DNA of 64,000 nucleotides. It comes from Gigantopelta aegis (lineage: Eukaryota > Mollusca > Gastropoda > Neomphalida > Peltospiridae). The stretch is taken from contig NC_054704.1 of assembly GCF_016097555.1 (NCBI RefSeq), positions 81,314,452-81,378,451 on the forward strand. Reading direction: 5' to 3'. Below the pieces are notes generated by a model that did no database searches, had not been told where the DNA came from, and saw only the letters and a list, made by a program, of their open reading frames with translations. Shown piece after piece: positions 42,664 through 55,378 of the stretch (position 1 is the stretch's first letter; each line of letters starts with the position of its first letter). Both the position numbers and the translations under genes were made by a program.

Positions 42664-42901
42664 CATGGGCGTACATAGGATTTTGAAAAGGGGGGTTGCA
42701 ATACATAGGATTTTGAAAAGGGGGGTTCCAAAATAGATTGCAGAGATATTGGGCATATATTTCTATGTTGAGTAAATATAATAATGTCAGATATCAATGT
42801 CAGATATATTAAATTATAAAAAAAGCGATTTCAGGGGGGGGGGGGGGTTCGGTCGAACCCATCGACCCCCCCCCCCCCCCCCCCCCCCATGTACGCCCAT
42901 G
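42664..42901. mobile_element. MITE with poly-G/poly-C interior
   Basis: CATGGGCGTACATAGGATTT at the left and (reverse complement) CATGGGCGTACATGG at the right. AATAG flanks both ends (42659-42663, 42902-42906). The interior has a duplicated ACATAGGATTTTGAAAAGGG and long G and C runs that could pair. Confidence 0.75.
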
Positions 42902-43439
42902 AATAGTGCCTCTTTCCCACTAAATTAACCATTGCTGGATCTTTTGCGTCACTCTCCCAGTGGCACGAACGATGAAATTCATAACCCTTTAGTGTCACTC
43001 TCCTAGTGACGCCGGTTTAGGAAGTTCTACTAACTTCTTAAACAACCACTAGGCTGCCAGGATTTGGACTGAACTGCGGTTGGACACGGTGGAGGGGGGG
43101 AGGGGGGGGGGAGGTATGGGATGTCGGAAGTTAGGGCACTCTTTGGGGCCATAGCCGTAGGCGGTTTGGCCTTAGGTTTTGTGTAGAGCCGGACTCCCTC
43201 CCTCCCGACCCTCACCTGGTCACACCAATGTTTAGAATATGATTGGCAGCCCCTTTTCCAAATTTTTTTTTTTTTTTTTTCATACTTGTGCCAATTTTAT
43301 AGCTTTTGCTCCTAACTTCCCATGAGCTAATGAATACTGTTAAATAATTATTATTAATTTTAGATCAGCCCATCTAAATTTGCGACGAAATTATATTATA
43401 TTAATAATTTATATAGGATAGGAATGTTAATATTTTTCT

Positions 43440-43670
43440 TTAAGGGCGCAGTCAAAATTTATTAACCCAAATTGTCCCGTTTCTTATACTTTTGGTGTTA
43501 ATATTCAAAATTTTAAAATTGACCGTATTTGTTAGGTTATCCCTATCCCGAGTCAGACCCCCCCCCCCCCCCCCCCCCCCCCCTCCCTCGATCGTATCGG
43601 AGGCCGGACTCGGGATGGGTGTGTTCGAAACCCTAGTGGTATATGGACACGTTAAACTAGTTACTAAGAC
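43440..43670 (+). mobile_element. Non-LTR 3'-end fragment with hairpin
   Basis: Reads AAAATTTTAAAATTGACCG, a long C run, GGACTCGGGATGGGTGTG, TTCGAAACCCTAGTGGTATA, TGGACACGTTAAACTAGTTA. Its upstream part (GGCGCAGTCAAAATTTATTA) resembles GACGCAATCAAAATTAAATA at 2195, linking it to the insert at 1860-2372. Confidence 0.6.
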
Positions 43671-43689
43671 AAATCTGACAGCCAAATAT

Positions 43690-44560
43690 CAGGCACCAGT
43701 ACTTCGGTAAGTGCAAAATTGTCTCAACAGACTAGGGATACGAGCTGTAACCACCTTTGGCAATAAAACTACTGTCCTTACACCCTGCAAAACAGTAGTC
43801 AACAAACGAGCAAACAAACGGAAAGTCAGGAGCCCTATTAAAACTATCAAATACCCAACAGCAGCACGTTTTATAAAAAATAAAACCAAAAAAGTAGTAC
43901 AGCCAACAAAGAAATCTAAAACAGATAAGAAACCCGCCGAAGCGCCTAAAAAATTGAAAAGCTCCAACACCACTGTTTCTACTTCTTTCTCTACCTCCAA
44001 GCCTACTTCAACCAACACACCTCTATCACCACCCCCACTCTTACTCCTGTTCCTCCAACTACCTCTACTCCTACCCCCACTACCACACCCACCCCCATTC
44101 TACAAAGAGGTCCCCATTAAAGCCGCTGGAAACTTGAACAAACAGCCGCAAATCCACAACCAAACACTCCACCCCTCCCCCACCCCCTACTTTTAAAACC
44201 AACAACCCTCATCAGAGACACCACCACTTTGTCTAACGGGTACATATTAGTTACCATCAACACCACCGACGACCATCACATCATTGTTCCAAGGTCGCCG
44301 GTATCCCTTCCTTCCATTTGAACGGAAGCCCAGTAAGTGCCACTACTACCAACAGTGAGGGCACGGCGCTGCCAAGTGCCGCAACCATAGAGACCCGCCC
44401 ACATGCCATCGTTGCGGCAAAAGGCACGCGAGAAGCTCTCGCAACTCTCCTTGTACTGACCGGATCCAATGCCCCAACTGTCTGAGCAATCATATGGCAC
44501 ATGATACCAAGTGTCGTCACTATCAGAAAGCGCTTCGGCAACTAAACAATAGCAAAAAAC
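43690..44560 (+). pseudogene. LINE ORF1 (gag-like) with CCHC zinc knuckles, disrupted
   Basis: A Lys-rich frame (ANKRKVRSPIKTIKYPTAAR, KNKTKKVVQPTKKSKTDKKP) runs into a Pro/Leu-rich stretch. After a frame change come three knuckle-like motifs at ~44338-44513: CHYY..GHGAAKC (second Cys replaced by Tyr and a TGA inside), CHRCGKRHARSSRNSPC and CPNCLSNHMAHDTKC. Such a triple CCHC gag is typical of ORF1 in I/Jockey-type LINEs. Confidence 0.7.
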
Positions 44561-44842
44561 TCAAGAAAAACAAATCAAAGAAGCTAGGCCTATATTTAAT
44601 AAACCAACTATGGTAACACAAACAGTAACCTATGCGGATAAACTTAAAACTTCAGATCAAACCCAAGTTAGAGAACTTAAATCTCTCATTGAATCATTAG
44701 TTCAAGACATTTCAACTATCAAAAATAATGTAGGACTTTCAAAAAACTATATAAATTAATTCCTACAGTAAACCTAAAAATAACTACGGGACCGTGACAT
44801 GGGAGATAAGTCTCCATACGCCCCCACTAATAAATCTAACAT

Positions 44843-45790
44843 AGGAAATAAGGGCCTTAGCGTTCTCCAATGGAACGATAGAGGCCTCCATTCAATGGGG
44901 CATGGTGCTGAGCTCAACCAACTGATAAGCACCAGTAACAACAAGCCAGATATCATTTGCATTCAAAACCTTGGCTAGGCGCTGGCGATAACACTAAAAC
45001 AAATAAAACTAAAACTAGCAAAACATTTAAAATTCCTGGTTATACCAGTTACTACGCCCATAGGAAAAATAGTACTAGAGGTGGACTAGCTACATTAATC
45101 AAGAACAATATACCACACTTGGAAATTAAATATCAACCTACTAATAACGTAGAAGTTTTAGGACTCACTTCCAACATAATACTATGCCAATTGTCGTTAT
45201 TAATGTTTATAGCACTCCTGGAACTGTTTAGAGTAGCCTAACCATTCAGAACTATAATAATCTCATAAATAAAAACAATAATCTAATTTTAGTCGGTGAT
45301 TTTAACTGCCATAACACATAATAATAACTTAGTATGCCTTAACGACGGTAGTATCACTTCTATATCTGATATAAACAACAGTACTTCTGCCGTCGACCTC
45401 ATTTTAACCTCAGTAAATATAGGAGCAAATGTTCAATGGGAATCAATGGATACCCTTAATAGCAACCATTTTCCTATTCTAACCAGTTATAAATGTAACG
45501 CTAACTTCTCTGAAGATGAAATTTTTATTCCAAACTTTAAATTTTCTAAAGCTGACTGGGCTGGTTTCACCAGCGACTGTAAGGCAATAACGCTAGAGGA
45601 TAACCTAAACATCGACGACGCCACTTCTAAACTTACTAATAAAATAGTAGAAATAACGGAGAAAAAAATATTCCAAAAACAAAACCCAACATTAAAAGTC
45701 TGTACCGGTACAAGCCCCTGGCTATCCAGAGACAGACCCCGGGACGGACATGCTCGAAACTCTAGTGTACCTATAGATGTAAAAGCCTAA
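44843..45790 (+). pseudogene. LINE AP-endonuclease, disrupted, RT missing
   Basis: Fragments in shifting frames read GNKGLSVLQWN.RGL, KPDIICIQ, FKIPGYTSYYAHRKNSTRGG, LATLIKNNIPHLEIKYQP, ILVGDFNCHN, NSTSAVDLILTSVNIG and NSNHFPI. These follow the order of an APE-type endonuclease of I/Jockey LINEs (QWN, GDFN, SDHxPI with Asp replaced by Asn). At ~45717 the frame runs directly into the 3'-end hairpin sequence TGGCTATCCAGAGACAG. The whole reverse transcriptase has therefore been deleted or skipped. Confidence 0.78.
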
Positions 45791-46732
45791 TTAGTCGAGA
45801 TTGTCGACGTTTAGCATGCTTCTTTTACAAAAATAAATTAATGTATAAGCTTATTATTATTCAGTACATGTTTTTATTAATTTTTAATAACTTATTTTCA
45901 TTATTGTTTTTTCTATTTACCCTACGTCGCAGAGGACGGTCAAGCGTTCTCGTTACACGAGTTTGGTAAATCGTTTTGACACTGTGGTTATTCGGGGAAT
46001 GTCCATCACGTGACTCAAAATAATACGTCACACCTCTGCTCTCCAAATAGCCGTTATTTTTTTCTCTGAATTATGGACCGTCGACATAATTCAATTATTT
46101 TTATAAACTATTAAGAATAAGTGGGATAGGTGATTATGTAAATGATTTAATAAAGTACTTTTAGGTACAAATCAAATGTATATATTGTCATATAATACTT
46201 TGTTGGGTCAACAATTATGTCAATCATCCGTGATTGAACGCCTTTAAGAGGTGACTATATTTTGAATTTGACATAAAAACTGCACAAGGCATGGATATTT
46301 ATTTAATCCACCTTATACTTTTTGCATCATCGATCCTGCCGTTGACGGACAATAGATTGTTACTGTACATGTTCTGCGCTACCTTTCTTCCATGTCAGGT
46401 GCGCGTCAAGGCAAGCCAGTATGGACAACATGTGAATAGGGGTACACTGTAGTGGAGGAGGCAAAGTTTGTTCTTTTCCTCTTTTTTTTGTGTCGGGAGG
46501 GGGGAAGCACAAGCCAGATTTGTATCTTTATTTATATAGGATAGGACAAAAAAAACGTGTACTTTTGTCTTGGATTATGGGTGCACAGTCCCCTCGCCCT
46601 CACTCCCCCGGCTCCTACGGGCATGCAAGGGAAGGGTGTTGGGCTGCGCATTTCAATGGTATTTTGACATTTTCCTTAAAGTAACGAAAATGGCTGGAAC
46701 CTAGAAATATTCCTTTGAGATGACGTCAACGG
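45791..46732. other. No gene seen
   Basis: AT-rich. The frame at 46490-46684 has no recognisable homology. Confidence 0.45.
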
Positions 46733-46890
46733 TTTGTTAGTGGTTGGTGAGAGAGAAGAGGGTGTGGCCTTACACCTACCCATTGAGACCTTAAGAACTC
46801 GCTCTGGGTTGGAGCCGGTACCGGGCTGTAAACCCTGTACCTACCAGCCTGTAGTCTGATAGCTTAACCATTGCGCCACTGAGGCCGGTT
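46733..46890 (-). mobile_element. Family-3 SINE
   Basis: The reverse complement has ACCGGCCTCAGTGGCGCAAT, GGCTGGTAGGTACAGGGTT and CCAACCCAGAGCGAGTTCTT, ending CTCTCACCAACCACTAACA. Confidence 0.85.
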
Positions 46891-47403
46891 GCTAGCAACA
46901 ATCAGTTTATTCAACTTACATGGCCTCTTAATTAATTACAAACATCACAGACTTTATGTTGAGCTTGAATTTAAACAGAATCGAGAACCAGTTAAATAGT
47001 TATTGAACGTTGGTGCTGTTCGTTGTCGCTGAACGCATCTCTGTTTTACGTGGATGACTGTATATTTTGTTGCTGTCTGTAATTTTGAATAATAATAAGG
47101 CACACAATATTAAACTTTATTGTTAATAGTTATATTGGTTTGCACATTTTATATAACGAATAACCCGTTAGTTACTTCGTTTAGCACTTTAAAAAATAGT
47201 GTATGTAATTGTGTACTGTTATAATATGCCAAAGGTGTAAACGAATTGACTAATATCGCTTCAAAAAGAAACCAATCAAGCCAAATATTATGTTTATTAT
47301 AATTGGCATAATATCTTTAAGGGAAGTTATAAATTACATATTATTCACGCTTCATTGGTGTATACCTATTATACACAAACGCGCGAGCACACACACACAC
47401 ACA

Positions 47404-47463
<60 letters not shown>

Positions 47464-47972
47464 TATTAAATTTGGTTTATTATCCAACTAAATATAATTA
47501 GTATACATCTTTGGAGTAAAAACAAAAATGTAATTGAATTACATGATATGAAATGTTTACCGTTTCAATGAATCAAAAATTCTTTTACACTAAATTGCGG
47601 TTGTATTGTTTTCTGTTTGTTTTGTTTTATTTTGTGTTTGTTTGTTTGTTCGTTTGTTTCTATTGTGTAAATTCCTACATTTGTGACAAAAAAAATGCCA
47701 CAAACATTTAACATAGAGACAAAGACATTGTCTTACAAAAATGCAGGTCTAATTGGTAGTAACATGCGACACTAATTATTTGTACTATTATCTATTCCCA
47801 CTAAGTTAATATACTTTTATGTCTACTCAATCACCCCCCCCCCCCCCCCCCCCCCCCCGATGTCTACATTTCATATGAAGGTTATAACATAAAAACTCTT
47901 TAAATCATAAATACCATGTGACACCTTGTTTTGTTGCAGGTAGATTAAAACTATTATGAGGTGACATATTTT
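46891..47972. other. No gene; microsatellites
   Basis: (AC)n at 47390-47459 and a C run at 47834-47858 lie in AT-rich DNA. Confidence 0.6.
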
Positions 47973-48222
47973 TTATGTCGGTGGGCCCATTGGGCTATTT
48001 CTTTCCAGCCAGTGATCCACAACTGGTGTGACAAAGGCCGTGGTATGTGCTATCCTATATGTAGGATGTTGTCTGTATGAATGGTCCCTTGCTGCTAATC
48101 GAAAAGAATAGCTCAAGGCGTGATGTCGGCGAGTTTTCTCTTTCATCATTTGCGACGCCATATAACCCCCAATAGAATGTGTTGTGTGCGTCGTTAAAGA
48201 AAACAGTTCTTCTTTCTTTCAG
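47973..48222 (+). mobile_element. SINE, type II tail, 5'-truncated
   Basis: Begins at GTCGGTGGGCCCATTGGGC, core GTGGTATGTGCTATCC, then GCGACGCCATATAACC and GTGTGCGTCGTTAAAGAAAA. Confidence 0.85.
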
Positions 48223-49410
48223 TTAGGTCTCGCTTGGTTTCCGTTGGACAGTGGAGTCACCAAACGTAGACGAGCAAGACATGAATACGAGTAAATATAG
48301 ATGGAAACTGAGTGCTCATTGTACTCCCAGCTATAATTGTCCGTCAGCCGTATCGCTTATCACAGCTACCTAGTCTGTCGGGCAACTTCCTGGTTTATAC
48401 AAACTAGTTATATTAGGTTACCAGCATGCCTGTGACGAGACAGACTTTTGAAAAGGGGTGTGTGAATGGTTATTGAGCAAAGCCTTAAATGTCGACTGTA
48501 CATGACTGTGACGGTACATGCTCTTAAATTTGTTTCGCCTGTGGCGATTTTAATTGTGTTAGAGGACCGTGTGCAGTTTCATTGCCCGTAGCCCAGGTGG
48601 GCAACTTGTTACGTAATACTTCGCGCGATCGGGCATTCCAATATGCACTTAGTCCAGGTGTGGAGGCCATGTGGCTAGTAGTTACGTAATATCTCCGGTA
48701 GTGCTGTTTATGGCCAGGAGATTGCTCGCGGTTGGCGACAACCAGACTGACGATCAGAGAGAAATATACCGACTCTAGTAGAGGTAGAATATGAGATGAT
48801 ACGTGAGGTACCGCCTTGTACCCCCAGGCAAAATCCTGATTTATAATAAATAGCTAGTGTTTTAGAGATATCGAGGAGAACGAATAGGAAGGCTCCGAGG
48901 GAACGTTAGTCCGTTTGGACCTTGGTAAATATCATTTCTGCTCTGTGTATAACCTTGATGTGATTGATGTGACTTTAAATATTTTAATACTGTATTATAC
49001 CAATATTCTTTAGACAGTGTCTTCGGTCATCTGACGAAGTAAATCGTAGACTTTTTGTTCTAACAGTATATGAGTATTTGGTAATATAAAGCTTAGCCAG
49101 TCATCCTAGAGGACCTAGGTACACTGTAGGTTATTGTCTTTATTGTGATAGGTACCAATATTAATTCTGTGTCACAAGGTTACTGAATGAGTAGTTAGGG
49201 TTAATTAAAAATTAACCCGTTAGGAATAGAGCTGTAATTCCTTTATTAATTAATTAAGTACGACTTATAAATATAAGTGAAAGTCAACATTAATAAAGCG
49301 CCATAACTGGGACATAGCTAAATATTCACACGCAAACACATTTACATAACCAGATACACATACAGGCACGCATGAACACACAAATATGCATGCATCCATC
49401 CATCCATCCG
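48223..49410. other. No gene seen
   Basis: No coding pattern or repeat of the main families is visible in this stretch. Confidence 0.45.
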
Positions 49411-49690
49411 AGACAGGACATAGTCCAGTGGTAAATAGTTCGCCTCATACGCGGTCTGTCTAGGATCGATCCCAGTCGGTGGACCCATTGTACTATTTAT
49501 CGTTCCAGCCAGTGCGTCACGAGTTGTATATCAAAGACCGTGGTATGTGTTATCCAGTCTATGGGATAGTGCATACAAAAGATCCTTTGCTACTAAAAAT
49601 GTAGCGGGTTTCCTCTCTAAAACTCTAGCCGATGATTAATAAATAAATTAATATGTTCTTGTGGTGTCGTTAAACAAAACAAACTTTAAA
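49411..49690 (+). mobile_element. SINE, type I tail
   Basis: Head GACAGGACATAGTCCAGTGG, core GACCGTGGTATGTGTTATCC, tail TTGTGGTGTCGTTAAACAAA. Confidence 0.88.
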
Positions 49691-50528
49691 CCATCCATCG
49701 ACCCATCCATACAGGTAGTACTAAACCAAATAACTTCCGGCTGGGTCAAAGTTCGAGGTGCACCCAACTTTTGATAGAGAAGTGAACACCACAAGTCCTG
49801 TGATTGGTTATAAATGTGAGTGTGTTGGTTATAAAAAATAATAGTTTCATCTGGGTAAAACAAATATGCAATTTTATTTCATCTAGTGCCAATGTGTCAA
49901 GTAGCCATGTGCTTGAAACATGTATGGGGTGCCTGTAAAAAAGAGTACTCGAATTTTGTGCGGAACTAGGGTAGTCATAGACGCTACCCGTTATCTCAGA
50001 AATGAGCAGCTTGACCCCCCAATTTTTTCTGATTCACTTTAAGTGTGAGGGGTGGTAGTATTTATATCCGTGGCGTTTATGTTGATTGATACGCTGCAGG
50101 TAGGAGTTTTAGCCACATATGTTACTATTGTCGTCTATGGGATTTGATTTGGTAGTATACATCCTACATACGTACGTTACTACGTACCAACCACCCACCT
50201 GCCTGCCTACATCCATTCATCCATACATACATGCATATACATAGATAGTAGATACACGCACACACATACATGTACATACAAAATATATACATATTTACAC
50301 AGCATATTTTTCATACTATTTTCTATGATATGGCATTCATGAATCACTGGTTCGAATAGGAAAACTCAATAGCTTCACCCGGATAATCGACACTTCATTG
50401 TATTCTATTTCAAACGGACGGATTGCAACCGAGCGAAAATCCCACTCGTTTGGGCAGGCACAGCTTCAAAATGTCCACATGCCTTTAAATGGTGTAACCA
50501 GAGCCCCACGTCTATTTTGTACGTGCCG
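49691..50528. other. No gene seen
   Basis: Contains tetranucleotide-rich CATC/CATA stretches (50190-50290) but no recognisable gene. Confidence 0.45.
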
Positions 50529-50665
50529 TCCTTTTGCTGCTAATGGCAAAATGTGACAGGTTGCCTCTCAAGACTACATGTTAGAATTGCCAAATGTTTG
50601 ACATCCAATAGCCGATTATTAATTCATTAATGTGCTCTAGAGGTGTCGTTAAACAAAAAACAAGT
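50529..50665 (+). mobile_element. SINE 3' half, type I tail
   Basis: From CCTTTTGCTGCTAATGGC to AGAGGTGTCGTTAAACAAAA. Confidence 0.82.
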
Positions 50666-51908
50666 TGAACGATTTAAGCAAATGTAACAAAAGTATATGG
50701 CATCTCTTGGCCCAAGAAGATGTCCCAAGGACATATTGGGCCGAGCACTGCCCAAGATATCCCATTTGGGACATTTTGGGCTTCAACATGACCCTCCATA
50801 TTCGATGCATATCAGCAAAGCTACATATGGATCATGCTATCTGCTACAGATACAGATGTAGTTGCCTTAGCTATTGCAACAGTGGGTGTACTTGAGAGAT
50901 GTGAACGTGGGTGGCTTTTAGTACAGTGTATACATACCTCCTCACCTCATCCCGACCAAATTGGTAGGGCAAAGGGAATGGGGATTAGTTCTTCTCCAAT
51001 TTGAGAAAGGAAAAATGTGGTGGCTTGTATTTATGTGATGGATGAATGTTATAGTTTTGTTGATGTATTGCATATAGTGTTTTTAACCACAACCGTTAAC
51101 GTTGTTGCTTATGGGATTTTATATGGTATAGTATAACCTATAACGGTATCCCAGTCGCAAAGCCTCGAGTTCGAAAGTTCGATTGACTTACTATCGCAAT
51201 CGATCGAGATACTAAGTCGATCGATCGAGATAGTAAGTCGATTTATCGAGATATTAAATCGATCGATCGAGAAAAATAATTTGATGTGATGTCCTTTCCC
51301 AGCCATCATAATACTACGTACATTCTTCTGGATATAGAAATGTTCGAACAGAATCACGTTTTGACATTTATTATCATATTTATTTAAGTAGGCCTGTGTA
51401 TAAATGTAAAATACCTGTGCATGGATCTAATACTACTGGATCTAATGTCGACAGCTAACTACTGTGCTGTTCTGTTGCAATGGTTTCTACAAGTGCTGAG
51501 TGGATAATAGTCTACATGAATAGAGGTAAGTGTTCAATGACTGTTCGATTGTTTGTTTATCAGCACCGTTGAAGTCAAAGCTGGAGGTGCTTACCATGCA
51601 CGGCGGAGCAGGGGGGCTGAGGGGGGTCTAGACTACCCCCACCCATCCCCATAATTCTCAATCAAAAATATTATTGGTAGTAAATCTTAAGGCAGAGATC
51701 AAATTTACATGTAGAATGCAGGATATTGTATTTCAGGACATCTAGTTTTCAAAATTTTACGGGGGAGCATACCACTGAACCCCCTAGAAACTTTGCTTTG
51801 CGTCATCGATCTCCGGCAAACAATGTCGACTTATGATTTTATATTGAGGGGCCACCCACATTGGACGGGCGAGGGAGCGATGTGACAGAAGAAGACACAC
51901 ACACACAC

Positions 51909-51952
<44 letters not shown>

Positions 51953-52158
51953 CCACACACCGGCAACGCTAATGTGTACTAGTAAGACTATGCAAGAAAT
52001 GTTCGCGAGGTAAATTCAGTTCAGTTCATTGTATTAATTTAATCGTAGGAACTACCCTCGATGGTATTGGATGTTCACACACCCTCCATAGCAGATGAAC
52101 ATAACGCATTTATTGATTTTTAGTGGGGAAAATGGATCGAACTCCGTCGAAGGGCACA
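50666..52158. other. No gene; local repeats
   Basis: A palindromic ATCGATCGAGATA repeat (51196-51273, four units of AGTCGATCGATCGAGAT type). (AC)n at 51895-51950. No gene recognised. Confidence 0.55.
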
Positions 52159-52388
52159 ATGTGCTATTTTCGTTCCAGCTAGTGCACCACGACTGGTATA
52201 TCAAAGGCCGTGTTATGTGTCATCCTGTCTGAGGGATGCTTCATATAAAAGATCACTTGCTAGTAATGGAAAATGTAGCGGGTTTCCTCTCTAACTAAGA
52301 CTATATGTCAAAATTACTGATTGTTTGACATCCAATAACGATGCTAATTAAATCAAAGTGCTATATTCGTGTCGTTAAACAAAATAGG
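52159..52388 (+). mobile_element. SINE, 5'-truncated, type I tail
   Basis: Begins TTTTCGTTCCAGCTAGTGC; the tail reads TCGTGTCGTTAAACAAAAT. Confidence 0.85.
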
Positions 52389-53076
52389 TTTTTACTTCTA
52401 AATAGTGGAAACCTGCCAATAGCATATCGACGCTATCTGGCAACATCTGGTATCATGTCACAGTGTTACACCTTCCTGCGCGTCCACATAACACACAATA
52501 CACACAGTGTAAAACTATATGGATGTAAATATACTATATCAATGGGCCTACAGTGCATGCATATCCGTTCTCTGTGCTGATTTATTCACATAGGTATTTG
52601 CATTGACGTGAAACATTATTTACCTAAGTATTATTGCATACATGCAGACATGTACTTGGAGAATTTGGTCAAAAAGTATTCAGATAAGTGCCAGTTTCAA
52701 TTAGTCAAACAAAACAAATGTGTAGACAAAATAAACAGATCTATATATAAAAACAATTTCGTATCAATCTTTTTTTCTTCTTCTTTTTTGCAAATTAAAA
52801 TAGAAACATATTCGCCAAATGCAACTTTAATTCGCATTTGTCCATTTTGCTAAGGACGGGATGAAACCCGCCGCCGCCTCTTAGGCTACTACATTGTACT
52901 ACATATAAAAGCAGCAGCAGGAGAACTTGTATATGCACTTTTTAATAGCCATAAGAACGATTTGAAATATAAGGACGATACAATTTAAACAAATAAAAAA
53001 TGTATGTACACTAGAAAACAAACACGAACCCGAACATATTCACATCATTCCCACCACCTAAACTGGAAGAACAGTT
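52389..53076. other. No gene seen
   Basis: Two small frames (52341-52580 and 52608-52853) lack recognisable motifs. Confidence 0.45.
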
Positions 53077-53087
53077 ACAGTTAACAG

Positions 53088-53415
53088 AAAGAAAGAAAGA
53101 AATGATTTATTTAACGACGCACTAAAGACATTTTATTTACGGTTATACGGCGTCAGACAAATGGTTAAGGACCACACAGATATTGAGAGAGGAAACCCGC
53201 TGTCGCCTCTTCATGGGCTACTCTTTTCGATTAGCAGCAAGGTTATTTTATAGACACCATTCCACAGACAGGGTAGTACATACCACGGCATTTGATATAC
53301 CAGTCGTGGTGCACTGGCTGGAACGAGAAATAGCCCAGTGGGCTTACCGACGGGGATCGATCCCAGACAGACCGCGCATCGAGCGAGCGCTTTACCACTG
53401 GGCTATGTCCCGCCC
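53088..53415 (-). mobile_element. Full-length SINE, type II tail, with target duplication
   Basis: Flanked by ACAGTTAACAG at 53077-53087 and 53416-53426. On the - strand it runs from GGGCGGGACATAGCCCAGTG through the complete core to GACGCCGTATAACCGTAAAT and AGTGCGTCGTTAAATAAATC with a (TTTC)n tail. It is 328 bp and the best reference copy of the type II SINE in the window. Confidence 0.93.
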
Positions 53416-53426
53416 ACAGTTAACAG

Positions 53427-55301
53427 TTTTCCACACAATTGATTATGGATTTGTATAATCAATCCTCACCTCTCCTCTTACATTCTCCATTACATAATCA
53501 GTGGAGCCAAACCCATCCATTTGTTATTATAATCGATCACTGGAAACATCACTAATATAGCTTGTGAACATTTTATTTCTTGACATATAAAGTGGCTTCT
53601 AACACCTTCCTTCATAGTCTGGGGGTTTTAATTCCGTAAGTCTCCATTCCAGATCGAATCCACAGGTTTCCTGATTTATTTTTCCAACCAAGATTTAGAT
53701 ATAATAAAACATTTCTTTACCTTCTTTTTAATATTAAGATTTTCCTGGTTAGTTGCTTCCACATATCATCTTAGTGCAAGGCGCACATTATGTTAATACT
53801 TTTCTTAATATGCAGGGCGATTTGCTTCCCTCTGTTTAGTAAATTTAAAATGGCGGACAAATTTTGTATGTTGTCGTTAGAAAATGTATTTTGTTGATAA
53901 TGATGCAAGTACTTCAATTGGGATTTAGTGAGTACGATAGATTATACATTTTTGGTTTGTGTGTCCATTTGTTGCATATTTCGGTTGAGAAACGGTTGAA
54001 CCATGGTGTCACAAGTTTTGAATACCAGCTATATATATATAGGGTATGTAACAATATTCGGACGTACAAAGAAACCACACTTTCTACGATCATTTTAGTA
54101 TTTTGTTTGACAACCAATTGCCAACATTCATTCGTTCGTTCGTTCGTTCGTTCGTTCATTCCGTCGTTCGTTCGTTCGTTCATCCATGCATTAATTCACT
54201 CATTATTATCCATCACTATCAATCATACTTTTTAACAAACAGAACACGGTTATTTCACTCGTATCATGTGTAGTTCATGACATCCATATCGAACAGGACC
54301 AAACCTAGATGGGTATTTAGACCACGGCTGTGTGCACAATAACCTTATCCTACACTGAGATTATGAATCAGGCTCCCTGGCATTGTAGCAGGTTGCTAGA
54401 AGCAATTAACAACTTTAGAAAAACTATTTGTCAAAGAAAGCAAAGCCTTAAAACCAATTATAACATATATATATATATATATGTGTTACACTAATTATTA
54501 CATGAAATATTTACAGATATATTTACTACACTAATTAAACACAAAATGTAAGCTATCAGAGTAAACTGCACCATATCTGTAGTGTTGAGATACTGACTGA
54601 ACTAATATTGTTAATTCAACAGTTAAGATAAGTTAAAATGAAAATTTTTAATACACAGTAATTTAACGAAACAAAATGAATACAGAACCAGTAACTATAT
54701 ACGGCATTTTTTCCTTAAAGGTTTTCATCCGTTGTAATGTGTCTACGTTTTGGCATGTTCTAAAACAAATATCCTTCAACTTAATGATTTAAACAGCAAT
54801 TTAGAGAAAATAAAATGACAAATATATTTACAATCAACGTGTAATGATTCCTAGCAGAATGCGCATTTTCGTAGGCTTTACAAAAAAAATTCACAAAAGA
54901 TCCATCATGTGCAAGATGTTTGCATGTAACATGGGTCAGATGTTACTGAAACAATGTTTAGAAGTTATCTGTGATTAAAACTTACTAAAATAATATGACA
55001 TTAGCAAATAATTACCACAATTCTACTGGTCGTTAATTCATTTTGTTGAGTACATTTTAAATATGCAAGTAATACTACTAAAGGTAACTGTGTTGAAAGC
55101 AAAATCTACTGATTGATATACTTTAAATTGCACAGATATGTACTGGTGTATCCGGGTAGCCAGGGGTTTGTCACAAGAGGACCTTGCCTTCTCAAATATA
55201 CCACTTTTTTCACAACACCAACTTTTATAATACATGTCGCCCCATAACGTGTAAAAGCAGTGCCCTCTATCCCCACTCCACCCCCGAATATAATATCCTG
55301 G

Positions 55302-55378
<77 letters not shown>

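Noticed and set aside
43540..43660. Hammerhead or HDV-like self-cleaving ribozyme at the retroposon hairpin
   Set aside because: The GAAAC word is present but no CUGAUGA core or HDV double-pseudoknot could be assembled. The 3' position fits an RT recognition hairpin better.
53183..53458. 91-aa ORF
   Set aside because: It lies inside the full-length SINE at 53088-53415, on the strand opposite the SINE; similar frames recur in other SINE copies.
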